A stretch of 64,000 bases of DNA from Psychromonas sp. psych-6C06. GTDB lineage: Bacteria > Pseudomonadota > Gammaproteobacteria > Enterobacterales > Psychromonadaceae. The first letter of the stretch is position 1, and every line of letters begins with the position of its first letter. Below, piece by piece: positions 48,778-59,437 of the stretch. The stretch is from the NCBI RefSeq assembly GCF_002835465.1, contig NZ_PIZM01000009.1, positions 124,001 through 188,000 of the forward strand, written 5' to 3'. Under the pieces are notes generated by a model. The model was not told the origin of the DNA. It did no database searches and was given only the letters and a program-made list of their open reading frames with translations. The translations under genes and the position numbers were made by a program.

Positions 48778-50949
48778 TTATTTAATAAATAACATTTCTT
48801 GGTATTTAGGTAGTGGCCATAATTCATCAGCTACTAGTAACTCAAGAGCATCTGCGTGATCACGTGCTTCAGCCATTAATGGACAAAGTACATCTGCGCT
48901 ATGACGCATATGCGCTTCAGCATCAGCGAAGTCATGTTTAACGATTTCAGCGTCAAGTTTTGTCACTGCTGCCATTAAGCCATTGATATGTTCAGCTAGT
49001 TCAGCTGGTACTGTCGCATCCAACTTAAGGCCTAAATCCGCAGCTGATACAGATGCGTGTGTTAGGTCAGAAAGGTAGGTCATTGCAGCAGGGTAAATTT
49101 TAGTTTTAGCGATATCGCTAACTAATTTTGCTTCTACTTCAATCGCTAAGTTGTATTGCTCTGCGTAAACTTCGTAGCGACTTTCTAATTCTACAGGTGA
49201 TAATACGCCTGTATTTTCGAATAGTGCAACGATTTCAGATGACATTAGGTGTGGTAGTGCATCAGCTGTTGTTGGAATGTTTTTCAAACCACGCTCTTCA
49301 ACTGCCGCTTTATGCCACTCTTCAGAGTAACCGTCGCCACCAAATACAGCATTGCTGTGAAGCTCCATTAACTCTTTAAGAACAGAGATAACAGCTGAAG
49401 TTTGATCTTTAGTTTCTAAAGCAACTTCTAATTTCTCTGCAATCCAGTTTAATGAGTCAGCAAGCATTGTGTTCATTGCTACTAATGGACCAGATACAGA
49501 TTGTGATGAACCTACTGCACGGAACTCAAAACGGTTACCAGTGAAAGCAAAAGGAGAAGTACGGTTACGGTCACCTGGATCACGGTCAAAGTTAAGAATC
49601 TGTGATAAACCACAGTCCATTGCGCCACCTTCAGTAGAGCCTGTAAGCTTACCTTCTTTAATGTCTTCAAATACTTTTTCTAATTGATCACCTAAGTATA
49701 CTGACATAATTGCAGGTGGAGCCTCGTTAGCACCTAGACGGTGGTCATTTGAAGCTGTAGCAATTACTGCACGTAATAAAGGACCGTATTTATGTACACC
49801 ACGGATCACAGCACCACAGAATAGTAAGAACTCTAAGTTATCATGTGGTGTTTTACCTGGATCTAATAAGTTACCTTGCGTGCTGTTACCAACAGACCAG
49901 TTTACGTGTTTACCTGAACCATTAACGCCGGCAAAAGGTTTTTCATGTAATAAACATAAGAAACCGTGCTCTTTAGCTGTTTGCTTCATTAATGTCATAA
50001 GAAGTTGTTGTTGATCTGCACCAACGTTTGCTGCGCCGTAATAGGGTGCAATTTCAAACTGTCCTGGTGCTACTTCGTTATGATGTGTTTTAGCAGGAAT
50101 ACCTAACTTGTATAACTGATCTTCAAAATCTTGCATGAACACTTGTACACGTGCTGGGATTGCGCCGAAGTAATGATCATCGAACTGTTGACCTTTAGCT
50201 GGTGCAGCACCAAATAAAGTACGTCCAGCTAGTAATAAGTCAGGGCGTGCGTTCGCAAAGTTTTCGTCTACTAAGAAGTACTCTTGCTCTGGGCCACAGC
50301 TAGAATTAAGATCAGCAACTTCTGTCTCACCCATTAGTGTTAGTACTTTCTTAGCGGCTTCATTCATTGCTGCATTTGAGCGAAGAAGTGGAATCTTTTT
50401 ATCTAGTGCTTCACCAGTCCAAGACATGAATACACTTGGAATCATTAATGTAGCGCCGTTAGCGGTATGCTGAATGTATACTGGGCTTGTTGGATCCCAT
50501 GCAGTATAACCACGCGCTGCGTTAGTCATACGTAGGCTACCATTAGGGAAAGAAGAACCATCTGGTTCACCTTTAATTAATAGGCTACCAGTAAACTCAT
50601 TAATTGCACTGCCTTCAGAGTTAGTTAGGATGAATGCGTCATGTTTTTCAGCGGTGATATTAGTCATCGGGTAGAAAACGTGAGAGAAGAATTTAGCGCC
50701 TTTAGATAAAGCCCAATCTTTCATTGCTGCTGCAACGATATCTGCAGTTGCTGCGTCTAATGCTTGACCAGTTTGAACTGTCTTTTTAATGGCTTTGAAA
50801 GCTTTCTTAGAAAGTGCTTCTTCCATTTTTTGTAAATTAAAAACATCAGTTGCCCAAATTTTACTTAATGGTTCAGTCTGAGTGACCTCTTTTGGTGCAC
50901 GGTTTGTAATTTGTTCAATTGCTTGAAGGCGGACTTGATTTCCACTCAT
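48778..50949 (-). CDS. glnN: Glutamine synthetase, type III
   Basis: 723 residues, the length of type III enzymes (about 725) and far longer than GlnA. Characteristic motifs: NEVAPGQFEIAPYYGAANV, GSGKHVNWSVGN, and FTGNRFEFRAVGSSQSVSGP. It makes glutamine from glutamate, ammonia and ATP, as a hexamer-of-dimers in known members, without the adenylylation Tyr of GSI. It lies directly downstream of glnA on the same strand, with a terminator between, and has its own candidate sigma-54 promoter. Confidence 0.93.
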   Translation of the reverse strand: MSGNQVRLQAIEQITNRAPKEVTQTEPLSKIWATDVFNLQKMEEALSKKAFKAIKKTVQTGQALDAATADIVAAAMKDWALSKGAKFFSHVFYPMTNITAEKHDAFILTNSEGSAINEFTGSLLIKGEPDGSSFPNGSLRMTNAARGYTAWDPTSPVYIQHTANGATLMIPSVFMSWTGEALDKKIPLLRSNAAMNEAAKKVLTLMGETEVADLNSSCGPEQEYFLVDENFANARPDLLLAGRTLFGAAPAKGQQFDDHYFGAIPARVQVFMQDFEDQLYKLGIPAKTHHNEVAPGQFEIAPYYGAANVGADQQQLLMTLMKQTAKEHGFLCLLHEKPFAGVNGSGKHVNWSVGNSTQGNLLDPGKTPHDNLEFLLFCGAVIRGVHKYGPLLRAVIATASNDHRLGANEAPPAIMSVYLGDQLEKVFEDIKEGKLTGSTEGGAMDCGLSQILNFDRDPGDRNRTSPFAFTGNRFEFRAVGSSQSVSGPLVAMNTMLADSLNWIAEKLEVALETKDQTSAVISVLKELMELHSNAVFGGDGYSEEWHKAAVEERGLKNIPTTADALPHLMSSEIVALFENTGVLSPVELESRYEVYAEQYNLAIEVEAKLVSDIAKTKIYPAAMTYLSDLTHASVSAADLGLKLDATVPAELAEHINGLMAAVTKLDAEIVKHDFADAEAHMRHSADVLCPLMAEARDHADALELLVADELWPLPKYQEMLFIK

Positions 50950-51035
50950 GTAAGGCTCCTGGCTTGTTGTATATTATATTGTTGCTAGCCACTTAGGTTT
51001 TTCTGAGGGCTAATGATAAAATTCTATATAACAAA

Positions 51036-51051
51036 AGCAAGAAGTAGACCA
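51036..51051 (-). promoter_or_regulatory. Candidate sigma-54 promoter of the type III synthetase gene
   Basis: On this strand TGGTCTACTTCTTGCT has the invariant GG and GC at the required spacing and a perfect TTGCT -12 element; the -24 element departs from TGGCAC at three positions. It overlaps a GACCAT/ATGGTC inverted repeat. Predicted start about 75 bp before the gene. No NtrC site was recognised. Confidence 0.4.
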
Positions 51052-51129
51052 TGTTTTTGAAATGGTCAAATAAAAAATTATTTAGGCATGAAAACTAGTT
51101 TTTATAGTCGATATTTTAATTTTTGGTAC

Positions 51130-51159
51130 AAAAAAAGGCCGCTTAATAGCGACCTTTTT
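51130..51159 (-). terminator. glnA terminator
   Basis: GGTCGC/GCGGCC stem with flanking A/T pairs and a run of T on this strand, 27 bp past the glnA stop. Partly insulates the type III gene. Confidence 0.8.
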
Positions 51160-51185
51160 AAATTGAGTATTGTTAAATACTTATA

Positions 51186-52604
51186 TTATACGCTGTAGTA
51201 TAAGTCGAACTCTTTAGGGTGAGTTGCTTGAGAAACAGCTTCACATTCTGCAGTTTTAAGTGCAATGAATGCATCAATTGATTCATTTGAGAATACGCCA
51301 CCTTCAGTAAGGAAGTCACGATCAGCATCAAGTGCTGCAAGTGCTTCTTCAAAAGAAACAGCAACTTGTGGAATCGCATCCGCTTCTTCTTTAGGTAGGT
51401 CGTATAGATCTTTATCTAAAGCTTCACCTGGATCAATCTTGTTCTTGATTCCGTCAAGACCCGCCATAAGCATTGCTGCAAAACCTAAGTAAGGGTTCAT
51501 TGTTGGGTCTGGGAAACGTACTTCGATACGCGCTGCGCGTGCTGTTGGTACGATTGGAATACGAATAGAAGCACTGCGGTTACCTGCAGAGTATGCAAGC
51601 ATTACTGGTGCTTCAAAACCTGGGATAAGACGCTTGTACGAGTTAGTTGATGCATTGGTAAATGCATTGATCGCTTTAGCATGCTTGATGATACCGCCGA
51701 TGTAGTAAAGTGCCATTTGTGACATGCCACCGTATAGATCACCAGAGAACAAGTTAACGCCATCTTTACCTAAAGATTGGTGACAGTGGTTACCAGAACC
51801 GTTATCGCCAACAAGTGGTTTAGGCATGAACGTTGCTGTTTGACCGTATGCGTGTGCAACGTTATGAACAACGTATTTGTAGATTTGGATCTCATCTGCT
51901 TTTTCAACCATTGTGTTGAAACGACAAGCGATCTCATTTTGACCTGCTGTTGCTACCTCATGGTGATGTGCTTCAACAACAAGACCCATCTCTTCCATGA
52001 TTAAACACATAGCAGAACGGATATTTTGTGAAGAATCAACAGGTGCTACTGGAAAGTAACCGCCTTTGATACCTGGACGGTGACCGGTGTTACCATCTTC
52101 GTATGAAGTGCCTGAGTTCCAAGCTGCTTCTTTCGCGTCTACTGAGTAGAATGCGCCACCGATGCCATTGCCGTATTTAACGTCATCAAATAGGAAGAAC
52201 TCTGGCTCTGGGCCAAATAATACGGTGTCTGCAATACCTGTAGAACGCATGTATGCTTCTGCACGCTTAGCAACAGAACGTGGATCACGATCGTAACCTA
52301 ACATTGTTTTAGGCTCTAAAACGTCACAACGTAAGTTAAGTGTTGCGTCATCTGTGAACGGGTCAAGTACTGCTGTTGCAGGAACAGGCATTAATACCAT
52401 GTCTGAATCTTGAATACCTTTCCAACCAGCGATAGAAGAACCATCGAACATTTTACCTTCTTCAAAGAAGTCTTCATCTAGTTGGTGATGTGGTACAGAA
52501 ACGTGCTGCTCTTTACCGTGTGTATCAGTGAAACGTAAATCAACGAATTTAACATCCTGTTCTTTAATAAGAGCAAGAACGTCTTGTGCAGTTTGTACAG
52601 ACAT
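51186..52604 (-). CDS. glnA: Glutamine synthetase, type I
   Basis: 472 residues, beginning [16 protein letters not shown] with GAGG upstream; a longer frame to 52670 would run into the promoter. Motifs: [38 protein letters not shown], and [10 protein letters not shown] with the adenylylation Tyr at about 401. Makes glutamine, regulated by adenylylation and NtrC. Divergent from typA. Confidence 0.97.
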   Translation of the reverse strand: MSVQTAQDVLALIKEQDVKFVDLRFTDTHGKEQHVSVPHHQLDEDFFEEGKMFDGSSIAGWKGIQDSDMVLMPVPATAVLDPFTDDATLNLRCDVLEPKTMLGYDRDPRSVAKRAEAYMRSTGIADTVLFGPEPEFFLFDDVKYGNGIGGAFYSVDAKEAAWNSGTSYEDGNTGHRPGIKGGYFPVAPVDSSQNIRSAMCLIMEEMGLVVEAHHHEVATAGQNEIACRFNTMVEKADEIQIYKYVVHNVAHAYGQTATFMPKPLVGDNGSGNHCHQSLGKDGVNLFSGDLYGGMSQMALYYIGGIIKHAKAINAFTNASTNSYKRLIPGFEAPVMLAYSAGNRSASIRIPIVPTARAARIEVRFPDPTMNPYLGFAAMLMAGLDGIKNKIDPGEALDKDLYDLPKEEADAIPQVAVSFEEALAALDADRDFLTEGGVFSNESIDAFIALKTAECEAVSQATHPKEFDLYYSV

Positions 52605-52653
52605 GTTTGAAACCTCTATTAACATCAATAATGAATTTATTCCCATGCAAGTG

Positions 52654-52669
52654 AGCGAAAACTGTGCCA
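52654..52669 (-). promoter_or_regulatory. Sigma-54 promoter of glnA
   Basis: TGGCAC-AGTTT-TCGCT on this strand: a perfect -24 element and correct GG-N10-GC spacing, with one change in the -12 TTGC. It predicts a start about 40 nt before the ATG. Confidence 0.75.
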
Positions 52670-52732
52670 ACTTGATCGGTACCTATTATATAGCCCTTTG
52701 TTTTAAAAACGACTTAAATATTCGTCAATGAC

Positions 52733-52749
52733 TGCACCACAAAGGTGCA
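52733..52749 (-). promoter_or_regulatory. NtrC enhancer site of glnA
   Basis: TGCACCACAAAGGTGCA matches the GCAC-N7-GTGC palindrome of NtrC sites, about 97 bp upstream of the predicted start; E. coli glnA has sites at about -108 and -140. A weaker half-matching site (GGAT-N7-GTGC) lies 21 bp further up, at 52754-52770. Confidence 0.75.
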
Positions 52750-52922
52750 AAGGTGGATCTTTTTGGTGCTCCATTGTTGAGCGCTCCGCATTGAAGCCAT
52801 TTTTTCATCTTAAAGGAGCATATAAGCTAATTGTGACGTAGTTAAAACTTTCTATTTTTGAAATTATGGTTACAATGTGCGCACTTTGGATAGCTGACTA
52901 GAATTGGTTTGGTTATCTCTTT

Positions 52923-52979
52923 ATACCAATTAGATGAACTGTACAAATTTTGTTAAGTTTATCTAATTGGTATTTTTTC
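52923..52979 (+). promoter_or_regulatory. Large hairpin with T6 in the typA 5' region
   Basis: ATACCAATTAGATGAACT pairs with AGTTTATCTAATTGGTAT (17 of 18 plus a G-T pair), a 15-nt loop, then six T, ending 24 bp before the typA start. Structurally an intrinsic terminator placed inside the typA leader. Its tips are like those of the element at 4321-4481, so it may be a domesticated repeat. Confidence 0.6.
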
Positions 52980-53003
52980 AATTGTTACTTTTTGAGGCGC
53001 ATC

Positions 53004-54827
53004 ATGTCGTTAGATAAATTAAGAAATATAGCTATCATTGCTCACGTTGACCACGGTAAAACAACCCTAGTTGACAAACTACTAGAGCAATCTGGGACTT
53101 TAGATGCACGCGGTGGTAATGAAGAGCGTGTAATGGACTCTAACGATTTAGAGAAAGAGCGTGGTATTACCATTCTTGCTAAAAACACAGCGATTGAGTG
53201 GAATGACTACCATATCAATATCGTAGATACTCCAGGACATGCTGACTTCGGTGGTGAAGTTGAGCGTATCATGTCTATGGTAGACAGTGTTTGTTTGATC
53301 GTTGATGCTGTAGATGGCCCGATGCCACAAACGCGTTTCGTAACACAAAAGGCGTTCGCACATGGCCTTAAGCCAATTGTTGTTATCAACAAAATCGATA
53401 AGCCGGGAGCACGTCCTGAATGGGTTATGGATCAAGTATTTGATCTGTTTGATAACCTCGGCGCAACTGATGAACAGTTAGACTTTAAAGTAGTTTATGC
53501 TTCTGCATTAAACGGTTGGGCTAATACTGAATCAGATGAAGCGACTGAAAGCATGGAACCTTTATTCCAAGCGATCGTTGATGGTGTTGATGCACCTGAC
53601 TGTGACCGTGACGGTGATTTCCAAATGCAAATTTCTCAACTCGATTACAACTCATACGTAGGTGTTATCGGTGTTGGTCGTGTAACTCGTGGTAGCGTTA
53701 AAGTTAATCAACAAGTCACTATTGTTGGTGCTGACGGTAAAGAACGTAAAGGTAAAGTCGGCCAAGTATTAGGTTACTTAGGTCTTGAGCGCCATGATGT
53801 TGAAGTTGCACAAGCAGGCGATATCATTGCAATCAGTGGTTTAGGTGAGCTTAAAATTTCTGACACTATTTGTGCACAGACTAATGTAGAAGCAATGCCT
53901 CCACTAACAGTTGATGAACCAACGGTAACAATGACTTTCCAAGTAAACACTTCACCATTCTGTGGTAAAGAGGGTAAATACGTTACTTCACGTAACATCC
54001 TTGACCGTTTACAAAAAGAACTTGTACATAACGTTGCACTTAAAGTTGAAGAAACTTCTGATCCAGATAAATTTAAAGTATCTGGCCGTGGTGAGCTTCA
54101 CTTAGCTATTTTAATCGAAAACATGCGTCGTGAAGGTTTCGAACTAGCGGTATCTCGTCCTGAAGTAATCGAACGTACTATCGATGGCGTATTACATGAG
54201 CCAATGGAAACATTGACTATTGACTGTGAAGAAGAGCATCAAGGTGCTGTGATGGAGCAGCTTGGTATCCGTAAAGCTGAAATGACAAACATGAGCCCAG
54301 ATGGTAAAGGCCGTGTTCGTTTAGACTTTATGATCCCAAGTCGTGGTCTAATCGGTTTCCAAACAGAATTCATGACACTAACTTCAGGCTCTGGTCTTCT
54401 TTACCATAGCTTCGATCATTACGGCCCTCATAAAGGTGGCACTATTGGTCAGCGTCAAAATGGTGTATTGATTTCAAACTTAACGGGTAAAGCGGTTACT
54501 TACTCTCTGTTCTTCTTACAAGATCGTGGTCGCCTATTCTTAGGTCACGGTACAGAAGTATATGAAGGCCAAGTTATCGGTATTCATATCCGTTCAAACG
54601 ACTTAACGGTTAACTGTGTTAAAGGTAAACAACTTACTAACGTACGTGCATCAGGAACAGATGAAGCACAAGTACTTTCACCTGAAATCAAAATGACACT
54701 TGAGCAAGCGCTTGAGTTCATCGATGTTGATGAATTAGTAGAAGTAACACCAGAAAGCATCCGTATTCGTAAGAAGTTACTAACGGAAAGTGAGCGTAAA
54801 CGCGCAGCACGTCCTGCTAAATCTTAA
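53004..54827 (+). CDS. typA: Ribosome-associated GTPase TypA/BipA
   Basis: 607 residues, starting [20 protein letters not shown] with GAGG upstream; a longer frame would start within the hairpin. G1 [10 protein letters not shown]3 [11 protein letters not shown]4 NKIDKP, then EF-G-like domains and the BipA-specific C-terminus. Assists 50S assembly and growth in cold. A strong terminator follows. Confidence 0.96.
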   Translation: MSLDKLRNIAIIAHVDHGKTTLVDKLLEQSGTLDARGGNEERVMDSNDLEKERGITILAKNTAIEWNDYHINIVDTPGHADFGGEVERIMSMVDSVCLIVDAVDGPMPQTRFVTQKAFAHGLKPIVVINKIDKPGARPEWVMDQVFDLFDNLGATDEQLDFKVVYASALNGWANTESDEATESMEPLFQAIVDGVDAPDCDRDGDFQMQISQLDYNSYVGVIGVGRVTRGSVKVNQQVTIVGADGKERKGKVGQVLGYLGLERHDVEVAQAGDIIAISGLGELKISDTICAQTNVEAMPPLTVDEPTVTMTFQVNTSPFCGKEGKYVTSRNILDRLQKELVHNVALKVEETSDPDKFKVSGRGELHLAILIENMRREGFELAVSRPEVIERTIDGVLHEPMETLTIDCEEEHQGAVMEQLGIRKAEMTNMSPDGKGRVRLDFMIPSRGLIGFQTEFMTLTSGSGLLYHSFDHYGPHKGGTIGQRQNGVLISNLTGKAVTYSLFFLQDRGRLFLGHGTEVYEGQVIGIHIRSNDLTVNCVKGKQLTNVRASGTDEAQVLSPEIKMTLEQALEFIDVDELVEVTPESIRIRKKLLTESERKRAARPAKS

Positions 54828-54853
54828 TCTGCTCTAATGTTCAGATAAATAAC

Positions 54854-54882
54854 AAGGTCTTACTTCGGTAAGGCCTTTTTTT
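54854..54882 (+). terminator. typA terminator
   Basis: AAGGTCTTAC/GTAAGGCCTT closed by a stable C(UUCG)G tetraloop and followed by a run of T. Confidence 0.9.
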
Positions 54883-54939
54883 TATCTGCCATTTACGCGT
54901 ATAGTTAATGTTATATATATTTTATCAAGGATGGTTATT

Positions 54940-55797
54940 GTGCAATGCGACAAAACAGCGCTAATTGAAAAAGCCAAGTTAAGTTCTGGCTATCTTGTTT
55001 TTGTTTGGCGACGCTGCCAAGAAGATAATATTAAGGTGCCGGCTGGGCATTTAGCTTATGTCACTTTGTTATCGATTGTGCCATTTTTAGCGGTGATCTT
55101 TTATATGTTATCTGCATTTCCGATGTTCTCGGAATTAAATCAGATAATGGAAGATCTTATCTACAATAATTTTGTGCCAACCTCGGGTGATGCCATTAAA
55201 GATCATGTTGGTGGCTTTATTGAGAATACTAAAAAAATGAGCATGATGGGCATCGCTTCTTTAATTGTGATTGCGCTTTTACTCATTTCAACAATTGATC
55301 AAACGATCAATCGTATTTGGCGGTGCAACAATAAACGTTCAATTGTTCAGGCCTTTACTATTTATTGGACCATATTAAGTCTTGGTCCGATTATTATTGG
55401 TAGCAGTATTGCATTAAGCTCCTATATTTTTTCTATTGTGCAAGATCAGGGGTTTCTTTCAATAGGGCAGCAATTATTGAGTTTAATGCCCTTTGTTATT
55501 TCTTGGCTAACCTTTGCGGGCGTGTATACCTTAGTTCCAAATCAGAGAGTGAGCTTTCGTTACTCTTGTGTTGGTGGCTTAGTGGCATCACTGTTACTTA
55601 ATATAGGGACCGATCTGTTCACTTTATATATCACCAATTTTCCATCACAGCAGCTTATCTATGGCGCATTAGCGGTGATTCCAATCTTATTTGTGTGGAT
55701 CTACTTTAACTGGCTAATTGTATTATTAGGTGCAGAGGTCACATCGACATTAGAAGAGTATTTATCTGCTCACAAAAAACAGGAGCAAAGCGAATGA
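54940..55797 (+). CDS. yihY: YihY/BrkB-family inner-membrane protein
   Basis: 285 residues from a GTG start ([10 protein letters not shown]) that has AAGG at the right distance; an ATG three codons upstream is too near that RBS. Six membrane helices. It is colinear with E. coli YihY ([38 protein letters not shown]). Function unresolved, although once mislabelled RNase BN. Four-base overlap with dtd, the same gene order as in E. coli. Confidence 0.88.
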   Translation: MQCDKTALIEKAKLSSGYLVFVWRRCQEDNIKVPAGHLAYVTLLSIVPFLAVIFYMLSAFPMFSELNQIMEDLIYNNFVPTSGDAIKDHVGGFIENTKKMSMMGIASLIVIALLLISTIDQTINRIWRCNNKRSIVQAFTIYWTILSLGPIIIGSSIALSSYIFSIVQDQGFLSIGQQLLSLMPFVISWLTFAGVYTLVPNQRVSFRYSCVGGLVASLLLNIGTDLFTLYITNFPSQQLIYGALAVIPILFVWIYFNWLIVLLGAEVTSTLEEYLSAHKKQEQSE

Positions 55798-56231
55798 TCG
55801 CGTTAATTCAGCGTGTCACAAATGCTAATGTGCAAGTTTCGGGAAAAGTCGTTGGCGAGATAAAAGCAGGACTATTGATACTGCTTGCCGTTGAAAAAGG
55901 AGACGACGAAAAGCACTGTCAACGCCTTGCAGAGAAGGTGATGGCATATCGTATTTTTGCCGATGAAAACGATAAAATGAACCTTAATGTGCAGCAGGCT
56001 GGGGGGGATTTGTTAGTTATTTCACAGTTCACTTTAGCGGCAGACACTAAAAAAGGTAATCGCCCCGGTTTTTCTAATGGCGCATTACCTAGCGAAGCAG
56101 AGCGACTTTATGAATCTTTTAATCAATATTGTCGTGATAAAGGCATGCTGGTTGAAAACGGTATTTTTGCTGCTGATATGCAAGTTAGCTCAACCAACGA
56201 CGGCCCAACAACATTTTGGCTACAGGTATAG
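55794..56231 (+). CDS. dtd: D-aminoacyl-tRNA deacylase
   Basis: 145 residues. [17 protein letters not shown] forms one side of the active site and [13 protein letters not shown] the other. The usual Gly-cisPro motif reads NxGPVT; here it is NDGPTT, a Val-to-Thr change. It recycles D-amino-acid mischarged tRNA. Coupled to yihY by ATGA overlap. Confidence 0.94.
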   Translation: MIALIQRVTNANVQVSGKVVGEIKAGLLILLAVEKGDDEKHCQRLAEKVMAYRIFADENDKMNLNVQQAGGDLLVISQFTLAADTKKGNRPGFSNGALPSEAERLYESFNQYCRDKGMLVENGIFAADMQVSSTNDGPTTFWLQV

Positions 56232-56407
56232 GTAGGAAGATAGAGAACTAGAAAGCTAAAAGCAGATTTTGCCTTCAAGCCTTTTAGCCCTCAAGCCCTT
56301 TTAGCCTTAAAACATTCCTGCCTTAAAGCGTGGTGTTTTTAAACTTTTTCCGTAATACGGTGTCCATCAAGCAGTACACTGTGTTGTTCTTTATAAGAGA
56401 TATTTAA

Positions 56408-59281
56408 ATGCTAAATAAATTGATGAACCGCTTTACGGGAATGTTAACCGTTACCCTTTTTCTTGTTGCACCATTACAGGCCACTGAAAACACTATGAAT
56501 GCATTTACAGTTTCTAATCAGTCTATTACACAGAGTCCAAATGATACGAGAGATTACCAATTAATCACCTTAAGTAATCAATTGGATGTACTCCTTATCT
56601 CTGATCCAGATATAGAAAATAGTGCTGTTTCCCTTTCTGTTCCGGTCGGTAGTATGCATAATCCCGACAATCAGTTAGGCCTTGCGCATTATTTAGAGCA
56701 TATGTTGTTTTTGGGCTCTGAACGTTACCCTACCATTAATGAGTACAGTAAGTTTATGACTCAGAATGGTGGTTACACTAATGCTTATACCGCACAGGAA
56801 AGTACCGTTTATGGCTTTGAGGTCAATGATAGTGCTTTTGATGAAGCTTTGGATCGCTTAGGTGATGTAATGCGAGCACCACTGCTCGACGAAAAGTATG
56901 CAGACAAAGAGCGCCATACAGTTAATGCCGAGCATAAGACCTATTATGACAATGATATGCGTAAGCTTTATGCATTGCAGCGTTACACACTTAACCCTGA
57001 ATATCCGATGGCACGTTTTAGCACTGGTGATTTGACTACGCTAGTAGACAAGCCTGGTAGCAAACTTCAGGATGAATTAGTTGATTTTTTTGCGAAGCAT
57101 TATTCAGCTAATACTATGAAAGTGGCTATAACTAGTCCGCGTTCAATTGAAGCTTTGCAGTTGGTTGCAAGTAAATATTTGACGCAGATTCCGAATAAAA
57201 AGGTCAAGAAACCGATCGTTCTCACACCGATGTTAACTGACAAAGAACTGGCGATTCAAGTTGAGATGAAACCAACTGCTGACATTAAAATGCTGCAGGT
57301 GAATTTTTTAGTGCCGAGTGTAAAAGCAGAATACATGTATCAGCCTGGAGCGTTTATCAGTCGTTTATTAGGTTCAGATCATAAAGGTGGGCTATCGGAT
57401 ACATTAATCAAAGCGGGGCTTGTTGACTCCGTTATGGCTGGTTTTTATGCCCCACATAGTGATCTGTATTCGCGTTTTTCTCTACAATTTAAACTCACCA
57501 ATAAAGGGCTTGAATCACAGTCACAAATTATGTCGACACTGTTTGCATTCATTGAGTTAATTAAAGAACAGGGAATCAATGAAACTCAATTTCAAGAACA
57601 AAAGAGTAACTTAGATAGAAGGTTTGAATTTCTCAGTAAGCAATCAGGGTTTAACTATGTAATGGGCTTGTCGGCTAATATGCAACTCTATCCAATAAAA
57701 GATATTCTTTATTTTCCATATCGTTTAGATGCTTTTAACGCTCAATTTATCGAACAGTTATTAAGTTATTTAACGCCTGAAAATACACGTATATTTTTAC
57801 TTTCTCCCAATGCAAAAGGGGGAACAGCAATTCCTCATTATCAAGGTGAGTATTCGGTTAATAAAACCGATCTCAAGCAACAACAGCAATGGCTAGATAA
57901 CGCAAAATCTATTCCGCTCGTGTTACCCGCAAGTAATAGCTGGTTACCGGAAAAGTTAGCGTTAGTAGAAAGACAACAAGCTGGTGAAGCCAAGCAACTT
58001 ATTAATCAACTTGGTCACTCTGTATGGTTTGCACAAAGCGCTGAGATCGAAGAGCCTAAAGCGAGTCTTCGTTTACAACTGAATAGTGATATCGCAGATC
58101 AAAGTGCACAGAATCGCGTCACTATGGCGTTACTATTATCGATACTTAAAAAGCAGTTTTCAGAGCTTAATTTTGTCACACAAGAAGCGGGGCTTAATTT
58201 TTCATTCACGCAATCGAATGGTTTGTTAATCAGTACATCAGGTTATAGTGATAAACAAGATAAGTTGTTATTAACGGTGCTTGAGCACATAAAAAACACC
58301 TCATTTAGTGAGCAGTCACTACGTCTTGCTAAACAAGATTTACAACGTCGCTTAAATAATAAAGAAAAAATGAAAGCGATGGATTTGGCTTTTGATGGTT
58401 TTAGGCAAGTGATACGTCAGCCTGCCTGGTCGGATGAAACCTTGCTTGCACAGATTGATGACTTAACAGTAGAAGCAATCAGTCAATTTAGGGATGAAAT
58501 ATTTCAGCAATCAACTGTGCGCTTATTAGCGCTAGGTAATTTTACAGAGCAACAGGTTTTAGCGCTTGATAAAGAGTTAGTTAAACAAATTTCTGTACAG
58601 AAGAAGCCTTTTTATAGTATTAAGCGTTTACAGGCTGAGCCTAAGCAAGGCGCTTTAAACTATATTCGTCGTTCTGTGATGCAAGATGACGCATTAGTCA
58701 TGGTTCACTTAAGCAAATTTAAAGGCGATAAAGCGCGTGCGACAGCAGAGTTGCTGAATAAATTAATTCAACCTGCTTTTTATGATCAAATTCGCACTCA
58801 AGAACAGCTGTCTTACTCGCCATTTACTACTTCTTTTGATGTTAATGATTACGTTGCTTTTGGCTTGTTTACTCAGAGCTCTGCTGCAAGCAATAATCAA
58901 TTACATCAACGCTTTATTGCTTTTTTAAGTGATTTTAAAAGCAAATTGTCCAAAATCACAGAAGCTGAATTAGCGCAGATAAAAGCGGCTCATATAGCTA
59001 ATTATACAGCCAAGCCAAGCTCATTAGGTGCTGAATTTAGCTACCTCAAAAATGAATGGCTAACCGGTAAAGATCAGATAAACAATAAGGAAGCTTACAT
59101 TGCCGCTTTAAACTCTGTGTCGTTGCAGGAGATACAAGCTTTTTATGATGAACTGTTCCTTTCTGAAGAAAACAGGCAATTAATTATTGTACAGACGCAG
59201 GGTAAAAAATTCATGGCTAATGCTCCGTTGAGATTACCCAAACAGGTTCTGATAAATAATGTTGATCAGCTAAGCAAGTAG
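56408..59281 (+). CDS. Periplasmic insulinase-type (M16) protease, pitrilysin-like
   Basis: 957 residues. A signal peptide to about residue 26 (PLQATEN). The inverted zinc motif HYLEH is at 94-98, with the third ligand in the ERHTVNAEHK block. The N-terminal catalytic and C-terminal inactive halves form the usual clamshell that degrades peptides. Similar to E. coli Ptr (protease III), but it is not next to recBCD here. A terminator follows. Confidence 0.88.
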   Translation: MLNKLMNRFTGMLTVTLFLVAPLQATENTMNAFTVSNQSITQSPNDTRDYQLITLSNQLDVLLISDPDIENSAVSLSVPVGSMHNPDNQLGLAHYLEHMLFLGSERYPTINEYSKFMTQNGGYTNAYTAQESTVYGFEVNDSAFDEALDRLGDVMRAPLLDEKYADKERHTVNAEHKTYYDNDMRKLYALQRYTLNPEYPMARFSTGDLTTLVDKPGSKLQDELVDFFAKHYSANTMKVAITSPRSIEALQLVASKYLTQIPNKKVKKPIVLTPMLTDKELAIQVEMKPTADIKMLQVNFLVPSVKAEYMYQPGAFISRLLGSDHKGGLSDTLIKAGLVDSVMAGFYAPHSDLYSRFSLQFKLTNKGLESQSQIMSTLFAFIELIKEQGINETQFQEQKSNLDRRFEFLSKQSGFNYVMGLSANMQLYPIKDILYFPYRLDAFNAQFIEQLLSYLTPENTRIFLLSPNAKGGTAIPHYQGEYSVNKTDLKQQQQWLDNAKSIPLVLPASNSWLPEKLALVERQQAGEAKQLINQLGHSVWFAQSAEIEEPKASLRLQLNSDIADQSAQNRVTMALLLSILKKQFSELNFVTQEAGLNFSFTQSNGLLISTSGYSDKQDKLLLTVLEHIKNTSFSEQSLRLAKQDLQRRLNNKEKMKAMDLAFDGFRQVIRQPAWSDETLLAQIDDLTVEAISQFRDEIFQQSTVRLLALGNFTEQQVLALDKELVKQISVQKKPFYSIKRLQAEPKQGALNYIRRSVMQDDALVMVHLSKFKGDKARATAELLNKLIQPAFYDQIRTQEQLSYSPFTTSFDVNDYVAFGLFTQSSAASNNQLHQRFIAFLSDFKSKLSKITEAELAQIKAAHIANYTAKPSSLGAEFSYLKNEWLTGKDQINNKEAYIAALNSVSLQEIQAFYDELFLSEENRQLIIVQTQGKKFMANAPLRLPKQVLINNVDQLSK

Positions 59282-59290
59282 CTGAAATTT

Positions 59291-59323
59291 AAGGGGCTAG
59301 AGGGAAGTTTAGCCCCTTTTTTG
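59291..59323 (+). terminator. Terminator after the M16 protease gene
   Basis: AAGGGGCTA/TAGCCCCTT stem with T-run. Confidence 0.88.
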
Positions 59324-59437
59324 ATTATTTTTCTTTTGCTGTTCACAAAAAATACAGCTAATTGCTTTTTTTGATCGTAAATTTGATAAAGTGTTTATAC
59401 TATTACTCGTTTTTTAATCAAAAAGAGCTTTGATTGC

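Noticed and set aside
52605-52670. 22-residue N-terminal extension of GlnA
   Set aside because: It would run through the sigma-54 promoter; the internal ATG has a good RBS and matches GlnA starts.
56232-56407. Two imperfect copies of TCAAGCC-TTTTAGCC before the M16 protease gene
   Set aside because: Short and only two copies; no structure or coding role seen.
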